In this document: piece after piece, positions 1 through 5,461 of the stretch
How positions within the stretch are numbered: the stretch's first letter is position 1
Layout: each line of letters begins with the position of its first letter
Assembly (NCBI GenBank): GCA_012520135.1
Contig: JAAYOX010000271.1
Span: 1 to 6,705 of the forward strand
Length of the DNA stretch: 6,705 nucleotides
Direction of reading: 5' to 3'
Origin: Clostridia bacterium
GTDB taxonomy: Bacteria; Bacillota; DULZ01
The notes under the pieces: model-generated
Told to the model about the DNA's origin: nothing
Database searches by the model: none
What the model saw: the letters and a program-made list of their open reading frames with translations, nothing else
Translations under genes and position numbers: made by a program

Positions 1-329
1 AGGATATCCGCGTCAAAGTAGACTGTGTCGTGGCACTCGGGACACTCTACTTCAACATAAGAAACATCGTCTTCCAGTTCATCATCTTCATCGTCATCGT
101 CATCAAAATCGCCGTATATCTCTTCTTCCAGCTCTTCCAAGTCTTCATCTACACTGGAAACATAGTCTTCTAAGTCATCCTGGTTGTCCTGCAGCTCCTG
201 TAGCGCATCGACTACATCTTCCAAAAGCTCAACAATTTCGTCCAAAATTCGTTTGGCCTTGGGATCTTCCAGCTCAGCTCCGTCTACAAGACCCTCCAGG
301 TACGCAACCTTTTTGTACAGCTTTTTCAT
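1..329 (-). CDS. CD1247 N-terminal-domain zinc-ribbon protein, C-terminus cut by window edge
   Basis: The reading frame opens at an ATG at 329-327 and runs off the left edge after 109 codons without a stop, so only the N-terminal part is seen. Residues 1-70 are predicted to be helical and rich in Leu and Glu (LYKKVAYLEGLVDG at 4-17 and several LEE/LEDV repeats), probably a coiled coil. Residues about 74-88 are an almost pure Asp/Glu run. A CPEC pair (Cys96, Cys99) follows and looks like the first half of a zinc ribbon, whose second Cys pair would lie beyond the window. This layout matches what I recall of the clostridial family called CD1247 N-terminal domain-containing protein, sometimes mislabelled as an AraC-type regulator; no AraC-type helix-turn-helix is visible here. 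Its function is unknown. A strong ribosome binding site supports the start. It follows efp by 73 nt and may be cotranscribed with it. Confidence 0.75.
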   Translation of the reverse strand, partial: MKKLYKKVAYLEGLVDGAELEDPKAKRILDEIVELLEDVVDALQELQDNQDDLEDYVSSVDEDLEELEEEIYGDFDDDDDEDDELEDDVSYVEVECPECHDTVYFDADI

Positions 330-338
330 GATAAACCC

Positions 339-347
339 CCTCCTTTT
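339..347 (-). promoter_or_regulatory. Strong ribosome binding site of the CD1247-type gene
   Basis: On the minus strand this reads AAAAGGAGG, with the GGAGG core 9 nt before the ATG at 329. It fixes the start of a gene whose frame is otherwise open at the window edge. Confidence 0.8.
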
Positions 348-402
348 AAAAAATCCTATCTTCTATTATTGCCCAACAACAAACACTTAAACCTGCTGAA
401 AC

Positions 403-960
403 TTAAGCCCTCTGAATATATTGACCATCCCTGGTATCAATAACTAATACGTCCCCGACATTGATAAATAAAGGTACTTGCACCGTGGCCCCTGTTTCCA
501 AAGTAGCGGCTTTGGTTGCACCGGTAGCCGTATCCCCTCTAACCCCGGGCTCACATTCCACCACGGTTAATTCCACTGTATTAGGCAATTCCACCCCAAA
601 GGACTGGCCTTTGTAAAATAAGGCATGAATCACCATATTTTCTTTTAAGTAAGGAATGGCATCTTCCAGTTGATCTTTATTTAAACCTATTTGCTCGTAA
701 TTCTCTGTATCCATAAAAATGTAACTGTCACCGTCGTTATAGAGGTACTGCATTTCCCGACGGTCCACATGGGCACGGGCTACCTTCTCTCCGGCACGAA
801 ATGTCTTTTCAATAACCCCGCCGGTACGGCGATTCTTCAATTTGGAACGAACAAAAGCAGCGCCTTTGCCGGGTTTTACGTGTTGAAAATCGACTACCGT
901 ATAGACCTCACCGTCCAGTTCAATCGTCAAACCGGTTCTAAAATCGTTAGTTGAAATCAT
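403..960 (-). CDS. efp: Elongation factor P
   Basis: This encodes a 185-residue protein, the normal length for bacterial EF-P, which binds between the P and E sites of ribosomes stalled on consecutive prolines and promotes peptide bond formation. The N-terminal KOW-like domain opens with MISTNDFRTG and carries the loop HVKPGKGAAFVR at 27-38; Lys32 at the loop tip is the residue modified in the Bacillus type of EF-P (5-aminopentanol there; the modification here is an inference). The two OB-fold domains follow, with YNDGDSYIFMDTENYEQ in the middle domain and the C-terminal GATVQVPLFINVGD...DTRDGQYIQRA typical of the family. The frame is open up to 996, but the ATG at 960 is the family start and has an AAGGAGGG site 6 nt upstream; the longer form would run into pepQ. 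It lies 25 nt after pepQ, as in Bacillus subtilis, and probably belongs to the same transcript. Confidence 0.98.
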   Translation of the reverse strand: MISTNDFRTGLTIELDGEVYTVVDFQHVKPGKGAAFVRSKLKNRRTGGVIEKTFRAGEKVARAHVDRREMQYLYNDGDSYIFMDTENYEQIGLNKDQLEDAIPYLKENMVIHALFYKGQSFGVELPNTVELTVVECEPGVRGDTATGATKAATLETGATVQVPLFINVGDVLVIDTRDGQYIQRA

Positions 961-966
961 GGATGA

Positions 967-974
967 CCCTCCTT
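967..974 (-). promoter_or_regulatory. Ribosome binding site deciding the efp start
   Basis: On the minus strand this reads AAGGAGGG, followed by 6 nt and the ATG at 960. It argues against the upstream in-frame start at 996, which would add 12 residues not found in the family. Confidence 0.85.
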
Positions 975-985
975 CAAGCATTGAC

Positions 986-2059
986 CTAAAGCTCAATTAA
1001 TTCTTTTGATGTTTTAGTGAAAATCTCACATCCGTTTTCCGTCACAGCCACCATATCTTCAATCCTGACACCGCCCCAATTGTCCAAGTATATACCCGGC
1101 TCAACGGTAACAACCATCCCTTTTTCCAAGAGCAGAGGGTTCTTTTGAGCTAAGCGGGGATTTTCATGGATATGAAGGCCAACCCCATGGCCAACACTAT
1201 GACCGAAATTGTCGCCGTAACCTTGGGCAGCAATTATATCCCTGGCAACAGTATCTACCTGCTGGCAACTTTGCCCTGCCTTAATTGCTTCCAAGCCGGC
1301 CAATTGGGCTTCCAGCACTAACCGGTAGATAGCTTTTTGTTTAGGCGTTGCTTGCCCCATGACAACAGTCCTGGTCATGTCCGAACGGTAACCTTGATAG
1401 ATAGCCCCAAAATCAATAACCACCAGGTCGCCTGCTTCAATCTTTTTGTCACCGGCGGTACCGTGGGGCAGGGCGGAACGTATTCCGGAAGCGACTATAG
1501 TGTCAAAAGCAGGCCCTTCTGAGCCAAGCCTGCGCATATGATATTCCAGCAAAGCTGCTACTTCTAATTCCTTTATGCCGGGCCTTAATTCAGTCAATAA
1601 CCGGCTAAATGCTTCATCGGCAATGGCGGCTGCCTGCTTCATCCGGTCCAGCTCAATTTGGTCTTTCTTTTCACGAAGCCTCTCAACCAAGTTTTGTTTA
1701 CCGGTAATTACGCACTGATCGATTTTTTCCGCTAACCGCAGATATTGAGTATGACTGACATGGTCTTGTTCAAAAGCCAATTTCTTTATCTGCTGTTCGT
1801 CTAACAGCCGGTTTAAAGTATCATACCAATCTTGACCCTGATTGATAATTTCACAACCTGGAGCCTCTTCCTTGGCTTGGGTTAGATAACGGAAATCCGT
1901 CAGCAGAGATACTCGCTTCGTTGTAATTAGCAGGTACCCGGATGAACCGGTAAAACCACTGAGATAATACCGGTTGGCTCCGTCGGTGACCAACAAAGCG
2001 TCAAGTTCTTCCTTAAGCAACAAGTCTTGAATCTGCCTACATCGATTTTTATAAGGCAT
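986..2059 (-). CDS. pepQ: Xaa-Pro peptidase (M24 family, PepQ/YqhT type)
   Basis: This is a 357-residue cytoplasmic metallopeptidase that releases residues next to proline from short peptides. The N-terminal creatinase-like domain (about 1-125) contains GANRYYLSGFTGSSGYLLI. The C-terminal pita-bread domain (about 130-357) carries all five expected dinuclear metal ligands: Asp216 (VIDFG), Asp227 (YRSDMTRT), His291 (GHGVGLHIHE), Glu320 (VEPGIY) and Glu334 (RIEDM), plus the conserved His199 in ALPHGTAG. The frame is open up to 2128. I place the start at the ATG at 2059 because GAGGAAACAG stands just before it; an ATG at 2071 lies next to that site and is the second choice. The chosen start overlaps the end of aroQ by 11 nt, which suggests translational coupling. 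Whether it is a dipeptidase or an aminopeptidase cannot be told from sequence. The order aroQ-pepQ-efp matches yqhS-yqhT-efp of Bacillus. Confidence 0.95.
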   Translation of the reverse strand: MPYKNRCRQIQDLLLKEELDALLVTDGANRYYLSGFTGSSGYLLITTKRVSLLTDFRYLTQAKEEAPGCEIINQGQDWYDTLNRLLDEQQIKKLAFEQDHVSHTQYLRLAEKIDQCVITGKQNLVERLREKKDQIELDRMKQAAAIADEAFSRLLTELRPGIKELEVAALLEYHMRRLGSEGPAFDTIVASGIRSALPHGTAGDKKIEAGDLVVIDFGAIYQGYRSDMTRTVVMGQATPKQKAIYRLVLEAQLAGLEAIKAGQSCQQVDTVARDIIAAQGYGDNFGHSVGHGVGLHIHENPRLAQKNPLLLEKGMVVTVEPGIYLDNWGGVRIEDMVAVTENGCEIFTKTSKELIEL

Positions 2060-2528
2060 CTGTTTCCTCATTCCCTGGTCTGAAAATGTTATGTTTAAGC
2101 AAATGTAATGCTGCAAAGAAGCCGGCAAAATAGCTACCTATGCCTAATCCGGAAATTTGTCCCGCAGCCACCGGTGCAATTACCGACCGGTGCCTGAACT
2201 CTTCCCGCTGATAAAGATTGGATAAATGGACTTCGATGACCGGTATAGGCAGGGCAGCTATTGCATCCCTAAGAGCATAGCTATAATGAGTCAAGGCACC
2301 CGGATTGAAGATTATGCAATCGGCTTCTTGATTAAGGCCGGTTTGTTGCAGTACATCAATCAGGGTACCTTCATGGTTGGATTGAAAAAAACGGACTTCT
2401 ACATGGTAAGCTGCTGCTAATCTCTCAATCTGGTGATTGATTTGGGCTAAAGTCAGGTGACCGTACACATCCGGTTCCCTGTTGCCAAGCAGATTTAAAT
2501 TGGGTCCGTTGAGAAACAACAGTTTCAT
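2049..2528 (-). CDS. aroQ: 3-Dehydroquinate dehydratase, type II
   Basis: This 159-residue enzyme converts 3-dehydroquinate to 3-dehydroshikimate in the shikimate pathway. Type II enzymes form dodecamers and use an enolate mechanism. The diagnostic motifs are all present: GPNLNLLG at 8-15, the flexible lid NREPDVYG with Arg17 and catalytic Tyr22, QSNHEG at 49-54, FNPGALTHYSYALRDAI from 74 with Asn75, VIEVHLSN with catalytic His101, and REEFRHRS with Arg112. It is about a dozen residues longer than the usual 145-150; the additional tail (from about 147, NIFRPGNEETDAL) is the part that overlaps the start of pepQ. The ATG at 2528 is preceded by AGGGAG at 8 nt. It follows tldE by 72 nt, enough for its own promoter, and is probably the first gene of an aroQ-pepQ-efp unit. 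Confidence 0.97.
   Translation of the reverse strand: MKLLFLNGPNLNLLGNREPDVYGHLTLAQINHQIERLAAAYHVEVRFFQSNHEGTLIDVLQQTGLNQEADCIIFNPGALTHYSYALRDAIAALPIPVIEVHLSNLYQREEFRHRSVIAPVAAGQISGLGIGSYFAGFFAALHLLKHNIFRPGNEETDAL
2063..2069 (-). promoter_or_regulatory. Ribosome binding site deciding the pepQ start
   Basis: The minus strand reads GAGGAAA with 6 nt between GAGG and the ATG at 2059. It lies inside the last codons of aroQ. The upstream ATG at 2071 has only AGGGA immediately against it, too close to work well, so 2059 is preferred. Confidence 0.6.
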
Positions 2529-2536
2529 GGCTACAG

Positions 2537-2542
2537 CTCCCT
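2537..2542 (-). promoter_or_regulatory. Ribosome binding site of aroQ
   Basis: The minus strand reads AGGGAG with 8 nt before the ATG at 2528. It is weaker than the AAGGAGG sites of the neighbouring genes. Confidence 0.55.
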
Positions 2543-2558
2543 GGATTTATCTGCTAGC

Positions 2559-2564
2559 ATTTTA
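2559..2564 (-). promoter_or_regulatory. Possible -10 element upstream of aroQ
   Basis: The minus strand reads TAAAAT, five of six matches to TATAAT, 30 nt before the aroQ ATG. The hexamer 17 nt further upstream is TATCCA, only a half match to TTGACA, so this is a weak call. Its position between the tldE stop and aroQ is suitable for a promoter of the aroQ-pepQ-efp group. Confidence 0.25.
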
Positions 2565-2596
2565 CCATACCTTAGCCCTTTTGGATAGACTTTTCT

Positions 2597-2618
2597 ACCA
2601 TTAGCTGCCGCTAATGGT
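2597..2618 (-). repeat. Perfect 9-bp inverted repeat with 4-nt loop across the tldE stop codon
   Basis: On the minus strand, ACCATTAGC and GCTAATGGT are exact reverse complements separated by GGCA. The tldE stop (2601-2603) is inside the second arm, so the hairpin covers the last codons of tldE. The sequence after the stem begins AGAAAAGTC with no run of T, so it is not a canonical rho-independent terminator in either direction. It could stabilise the tldD-tldE message end, attenuate read-through into aroQ, or bind a protein as a palindrome. Confidence 0.7.
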
Positions 2619-3938
2619 CATTTCCTTAATTCTGATAGTGGGAGCACCTCTGCCCACAAAAAAGGTTAGATCATCGGCGACACAATCAACTTGTTGAAAG
2701 AGGCTCATCAGGTTACCGGCAATAGCCACACCTCTTACCGCTTTCGTTAGTTTTCCATTTTCAATCCACAGCCCGCTGGCTCCAACAGAAAAATCTCCGG
2801 AAATAGGGTTGGCAGTATGCATCCCCATGACTTCGGTCACATAAAAACCTCGGTCAATGCCGGACAACAATTCATCCCTGGAGACAGACCCTGCTTCAAT
2901 GAAGAAGTTGGTGGTACCTACTTCCGGGGTGCTTTTAAAGGAACGGACTGCGTTACCGGTGGAAGTAACACCTTCTTTGGCAGCCGTATAGGAATTGTGT
3001 AGAAAACTCTTCAGAACGCCTTTTTCAATTAAAGATGTCCGTCCGGTTTTGACACCTTCACCGTCGAAGGGAGCCGACATGATGGCTCCCGGCAAGGCGC
3101 CGTCATCAATAATACTGATTAAAGGCGAACAAACCTGGGTTCCCAGTTTGCCTGCAAAGAGAGACTTGCCTTTTTGGACTGCTTCCGCTGATAACGCAGG
3201 AGCCAATACACCCAGAAAATTAGTAGCCACATATGGATCAAATACTACCGGGGCCTTTTGGGTGTTAATATTTTTGGCCCCCAGCATCCTGACCGCTTTC
3301 CGGGCAGCTTCCCGGCCTACCTTAACCGGATCAAGGTCGGCAATTTTCAATTCAAACTGCAGTCCAAATCCCGTTTGGGCGTCTCCCTCTTCTTCCGCTA
3401 CCACATAAGCGAAACAACCGCAATAGGCCCCATGATACCCGGTTACGATGCCTTCCGAGCTGGCTAATGTTACTTGATACTGGGAATCCTGGTAAGTGCA
3501 GCTTTCAATAATTTTTACCCGGGGATCATATTCTTTGGCTGCCTTTTCTATCTGAAGGGCCATCTGAATCTTCTCATCAACGGAAGTCTTCTCAATGCCA
3601 GGATCATAAATATCTAATTCCCGGTGATCAAGCACGGGCTTTGGCAGTACATTAAATGAATCGGCAAAAGTCTTGTCCGCATTGGCAATAGCTCTTTCTA
3701 CAGCAGTAGTTAGAGCAGTAGGAGAGAAATCTGAGGTATAAGCATAGCCCATTTTCTGATCCACAAAAACCCTAATGCCCAGGCCGTGTTCCTCAGCATT
3801 TTTCAAGGTTTCTACTTGCCCTTTTGATACTTCGATAGTCAGCTCTTTGCCTTTTGAAATATAGACTTCAGCCTGATGGGCTCCCTTCGCGGTGGCTTCT
3901 TCAACCAGTTTTTTCGCCAGGATACCATAGTCTTCCAT
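2601..3938 (-). CDS. tldE: TldE/PmbA-type protein, non-metal partner of TldD
   Basis: This 445-residue protein belongs to the TldD/PmbA (U62) family. In Escherichia coli TldD and TldE form a heterodimer that unfolds and cleaves peptides, maturing microcin B17 and degrading the CcdA antitoxin; TldE contributes to the chamber but has no metal site. N-terminal features include KGQVETLKNAEEHGLGIRV near 39-57. The C-terminal half contains SIIDDGALPGAIMSAPFDGEG at about 275-295, LIEKGVLKSFLHNSYTAAKEG, TSTGNAVRS and the ending GAPTIRIKEMTISGS. Where TldD has the HExxxH ligands this protein has Leu242, Gly243 and Pro247, and the C-terminal ligand Cys segment is deleted, so it is the TldE type. The ATG at 3938 has AAGGAGGG 6 nt upstream, overlapping the tldD stop, 12 nt between genes. 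Its substrate in this organism is unknown. Confidence 0.93.
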   Translation of the reverse strand: MEDYGILAKKLVEEATAKGAHQAEVYISKGKELTIEVSKGQVETLKNAEEHGLGIRVFVDQKMGYAYTSDFSPTALTTAVERAIANADKTFADSFNVLPKPVLDHRELDIYDPGIEKTSVDEKIQMALQIEKAAKEYDPRVKIIESCTYQDSQYQVTLASSEGIVTGYHGAYCGCFAYVVAEEEGDAQTGFGLQFELKIADLDPVKVGREAARKAVRMLGAKNINTQKAPVVFDPYVATNFLGVLAPALSAEAVQKGKSLFAGKLGTQVCSPLISIIDDGALPGAIMSAPFDGEGVKTGRTSLIEKGVLKSFLHNSYTAAKEGVTSTGNAVRSFKSTPEVGTTNFFIEAGSVSRDELLSGIDRGFYVTEVMGMHTANPISGDFSVGASGLWIENGKLTKAVRGVAIAGNLMSLFQQVDCVADDLTFFVGRGAPTIRIKEMTISGS

Positions 3939-3944
3939 TTATCT

Positions 3945-3952
3945 CCCTCCTT
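3945..3952 (-). promoter_or_regulatory. Ribosome binding site of tldE, overlapping the tldD stop
   Basis: The minus strand reads AAGGAGGG, 6 nt before the ATG at 3938; its first two bases are the last two of the tldD TAA stop. Ribosomes ending tldD therefore finish on the tldE site, favouring coupled production of the two subunits. Confidence 0.8.
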
Positions 3953-5345
3953 ACTCTAACAAGCCGCCCACAGTGAGATTGGGAATCCTGATGGTGGGTT
4001 GGGCATCGGAAACAGGCACACCTTGACCGTCTTTGCCGCAGGTGCCGATGGCAAAGCCGTGATCATTGCCCACCATATCGATCATTTGTAATACTTCCGG
4101 TCCGTTGCCTGTCAAGGTAGCACCTCTAACGGGCTCGGTAACAGTGCCATTTTCAATCAAGTATCCTTCGGTAACATCAAAGACGAAATCACCGTTAGTG
4201 GTATTGACTTGTCCCCCACCCATTTTCTTGACAAAAAAGCCTTTTTCCACTGATCTGATGATGTCTTCCGGATCAGATTGGCCGGGAGCGATAAAAGTAT
4301 TAGTCATTCTAGGAATAGGACGATCCCGGTAGGATTCCCGTCTCCCGTTTCCGGTGGAGGCCCTGCCCTCTTTTTTGGCAGTTAAATAATCGTACATGTA
4401 ATCTTTTAAGATACCGTTTTCAATCAGAACTGTTTTCTGTCCCGGATTACCTTCATCATCGAAAGTTAAGGAGCCGTATTTCCCGGGCAAAGTAGCATCA
4501 TCCACAACAGTCACTAATTCGGAAGCAACTTTTTGACCTATTTTACCTGCATATACGGAAAGCTGTTTTTGAACTAAATCCGCTTCCAGTCCGTGGCCGC
4601 ACGCCTCGTGAATCATCGTACCACCGGCTTCACCGGCCATGACTACCACCATCTTACCGGCCGGTGCAGGTTTAGCCTTCAACATAAGGAGAGCCCGGTT
4701 AGCAGCCTGGCGGGCTAATTCCTCGACGGATACTTCCTGAAATAACTCAAAACCAACATGCCCTCCTACAGCTTCGTAGCCGGTCTGGATTAGACCCTCA
4801 TGGGCCGCCACTACATTAACTACAAACCGGGTGCGGACCCGCCTGTCCTCCACGTATGTACCCAAGCTGTTGGCCACCCAGATATCTTGTACAACATCTC
4901 CATAACCTACCGCCACTTGTTTAACCCGGTCATCAATATTCCGGGCAGCCCGGTTAGCTGCTTCCACTAAACGTACTTTTTCATCAATACTCACATCTTC
5001 CGGGTACTGCTTCACTGTAGATGTAACCGGGGATTGGACCTTTTTCAACTCGATGGTCACATCCTGCTGAGTACCTTTTGCCGCTTTGGCCACTACTTCT
5101 GCAACTTCGATCAATCCTTGTTCCGACAAATCATTAGTATAACCATAAGCGGTATTATCGCCAACGATTACTCTAATACCGGCACCCAATTCAATACCCG
5201 ATACAACCTTTTCAATCCGGTTATCTTCGCAAGTAATGGCATTGGTGGATTTTCGCTCTAAAAATACTTCGGCAAAGTCTCCACCTTCGCCTAAGGCTTT
5301 TTTCAGTACTGTTTCCAGTTGCTGTTTTGCCAGCATAGTCAACAT
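3951..5345 (-). CDS. tldD: TldD metalloprotease subunit
   Basis: This encodes about 464 residues of the TldD family, the catalytic subunit of the TldD/TldE zinc protease. Counting from the GTG at 5348 as residue 1, the zinc motif HEACGH is at 247-252 (His247, Glu248, His252), and the third ligand region GTCGKDGQ has Cys437, as in the Escherichia coli enzyme. Other family blocks are CEDNRIEKVVSGIELGAGIR near 40-59, VDDATLPGKYGSLTFDDEG at 282-300, LIENGILKDYMYDYLTAKKEG at 308-328, STGNGRRESYRDRPIPRMTNT and the ending SDAQPTIRIPNLTVGG. The chamber admits only unfolded peptide. The start is uncertain: GTG at 5348 and ATG at 5345 stand in tandem behind AAGGA, and the ATG at 5336 gives the MLAKQQLE start and sits behind GGGGTGAT, which also resembles the anti-Shine-Dalgarno complement. 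It has a TATAAT upstream and is followed at once by tldE. Confidence 0.95.
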   Translation of the reverse strand: MLTMLAKQQLETVLKKALGEGGDFAEVFLERKSTNAITCEDNRIEKVVSGIELGAGIRVIVGDNTAYGYTNDLSEQGLIEVAEVVAKAAKGTQQDVTIELKKVQSPVTSTVKQYPEDVSIDEKVRLVEAANRAARNIDDRVKQVAVGYGDVVQDIWVANSLGTYVEDRRVRTRFVVNVVAAHEGLIQTGYEAVGGHVGFELFQEVSVEELARQAANRALLMLKAKPAPAGKMVVVMAGEAGGTMIHEACGHGLEADLVQKQLSVYAGKIGQKVASELVTVVDDATLPGKYGSLTFDDEGNPGQKTVLIENGILKDYMYDYLTAKKEGRASTGNGRRESYRDRPIPRMTNTFIAPGQSDPEDIIRSVEKGFFVKKMGGGQVNTTNGDFVFDVTEGYLIENGTVTEPVRGATLTGNGPEVLQMIDMVGNDHGFAIGTCGKDGQGVPVSDAQPTIRIPNLTVGGLLE

Positions 5346-5348
5346 CAC

Positions 5349-5360
5349 CCCTTTTTCCTT
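5349..5360 (-). promoter_or_regulatory. Ribosome binding region of tldD, compatible with more than one start
   Basis: The minus strand reads AAGGAAAAAGGG directly before GTG ATG. AAGGA is 7 nt from the GTG at 5348 and 10 nt from the ATG at 5345. The distal end, continuing as GGGGTGAT, could instead serve the ATG at 5336 at a spacing of about 11 nt. The sequence alone does not settle which codon is used. Confidence 0.55.
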
Positions 5361-5387
5361 GATTCCTAGTATTATTCAGGCTGTATC

Positions 5388-5393
5388 ATTATA
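5388..5393 (-). promoter_or_regulatory. Candidate -10 element upstream of tldD
   Basis: The minus strand reads a perfect TATAAT, 42-57 nt before the possible tldD starts, in the 113-nt gap after the stalk-domain gene. No convincing TTGACA-like -35 hexamer lies 16-18 nt upstream (GATGCG at 17 nt), so if it is a promoter it probably needs an activator or another sigma factor contact. Confidence 0.4.
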
Positions 5394-5396
5394 TTC

Positions 5397-5409
5397 CTTC
5401 CTAAGGAAG
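5397..5409 (-). repeat. Short palindrome in the spacer of the candidate tldD promoter
   Basis: On the minus strand this is CTTCCTTAGGAAG, two exact 6-base arms around a single central base. It begins 3 nt upstream of the TATAAT and would lie between the -35 and -10 elements, where a repressor or activator could bind. It is short enough to have arisen by chance, and with no T-run after it there is no sign of a terminator for the preceding gene. Confidence 0.35.
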
Positions 5410-5461
5410 CCGCATCCTGCTAATTGGATAAATTCATTGCCAAAATTACCATAGTTCAGGG

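Noticed and set aside
184..390. Plus-strand open frame of 68 codons rich in Ser and Thr
   Set aside because: It is the antisense of the acidic, Glu/Asp-coded CD1247-type gene, with no ribosome binding site of its own; the Ser-rich product is what GAA/GAT repeats give on the opposite strand.
330..402. Promoter or terminator between efp and the CD1247-type gene
   Set aside because: The best -10/-35 pair on the minus strand (TTGTTG and TAGGAT, 18 nt apart) matches poorly, and no stem with a T-run exists; I see nothing dependable in this gap apart from the ribosome binding site.
691..954. Plus-strand open frame opposite efp
   Set aside because: It lies wholly within the unambiguous efp gene, shows no family resemblance, and has no Shine-Dalgarno sequence.
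961..996. Longer efp start at 996 adding 12 residues
   Set aside because: The residues are not part of EF-P, they would overlap pepQ, and the strong ribosome binding site lies downstream of this start.
2597..2618. Rho-independent terminator after tldE
   Set aside because: The stem is perfect but only moderately GC-rich and has no T-run after it on either strand, so it is reported as an inverted repeat only.
2995..3467. Two overlapping plus-strand open frames opposite tldE
   Set aside because: Both are antisense to a well conserved gene and show no recognisable protein features.
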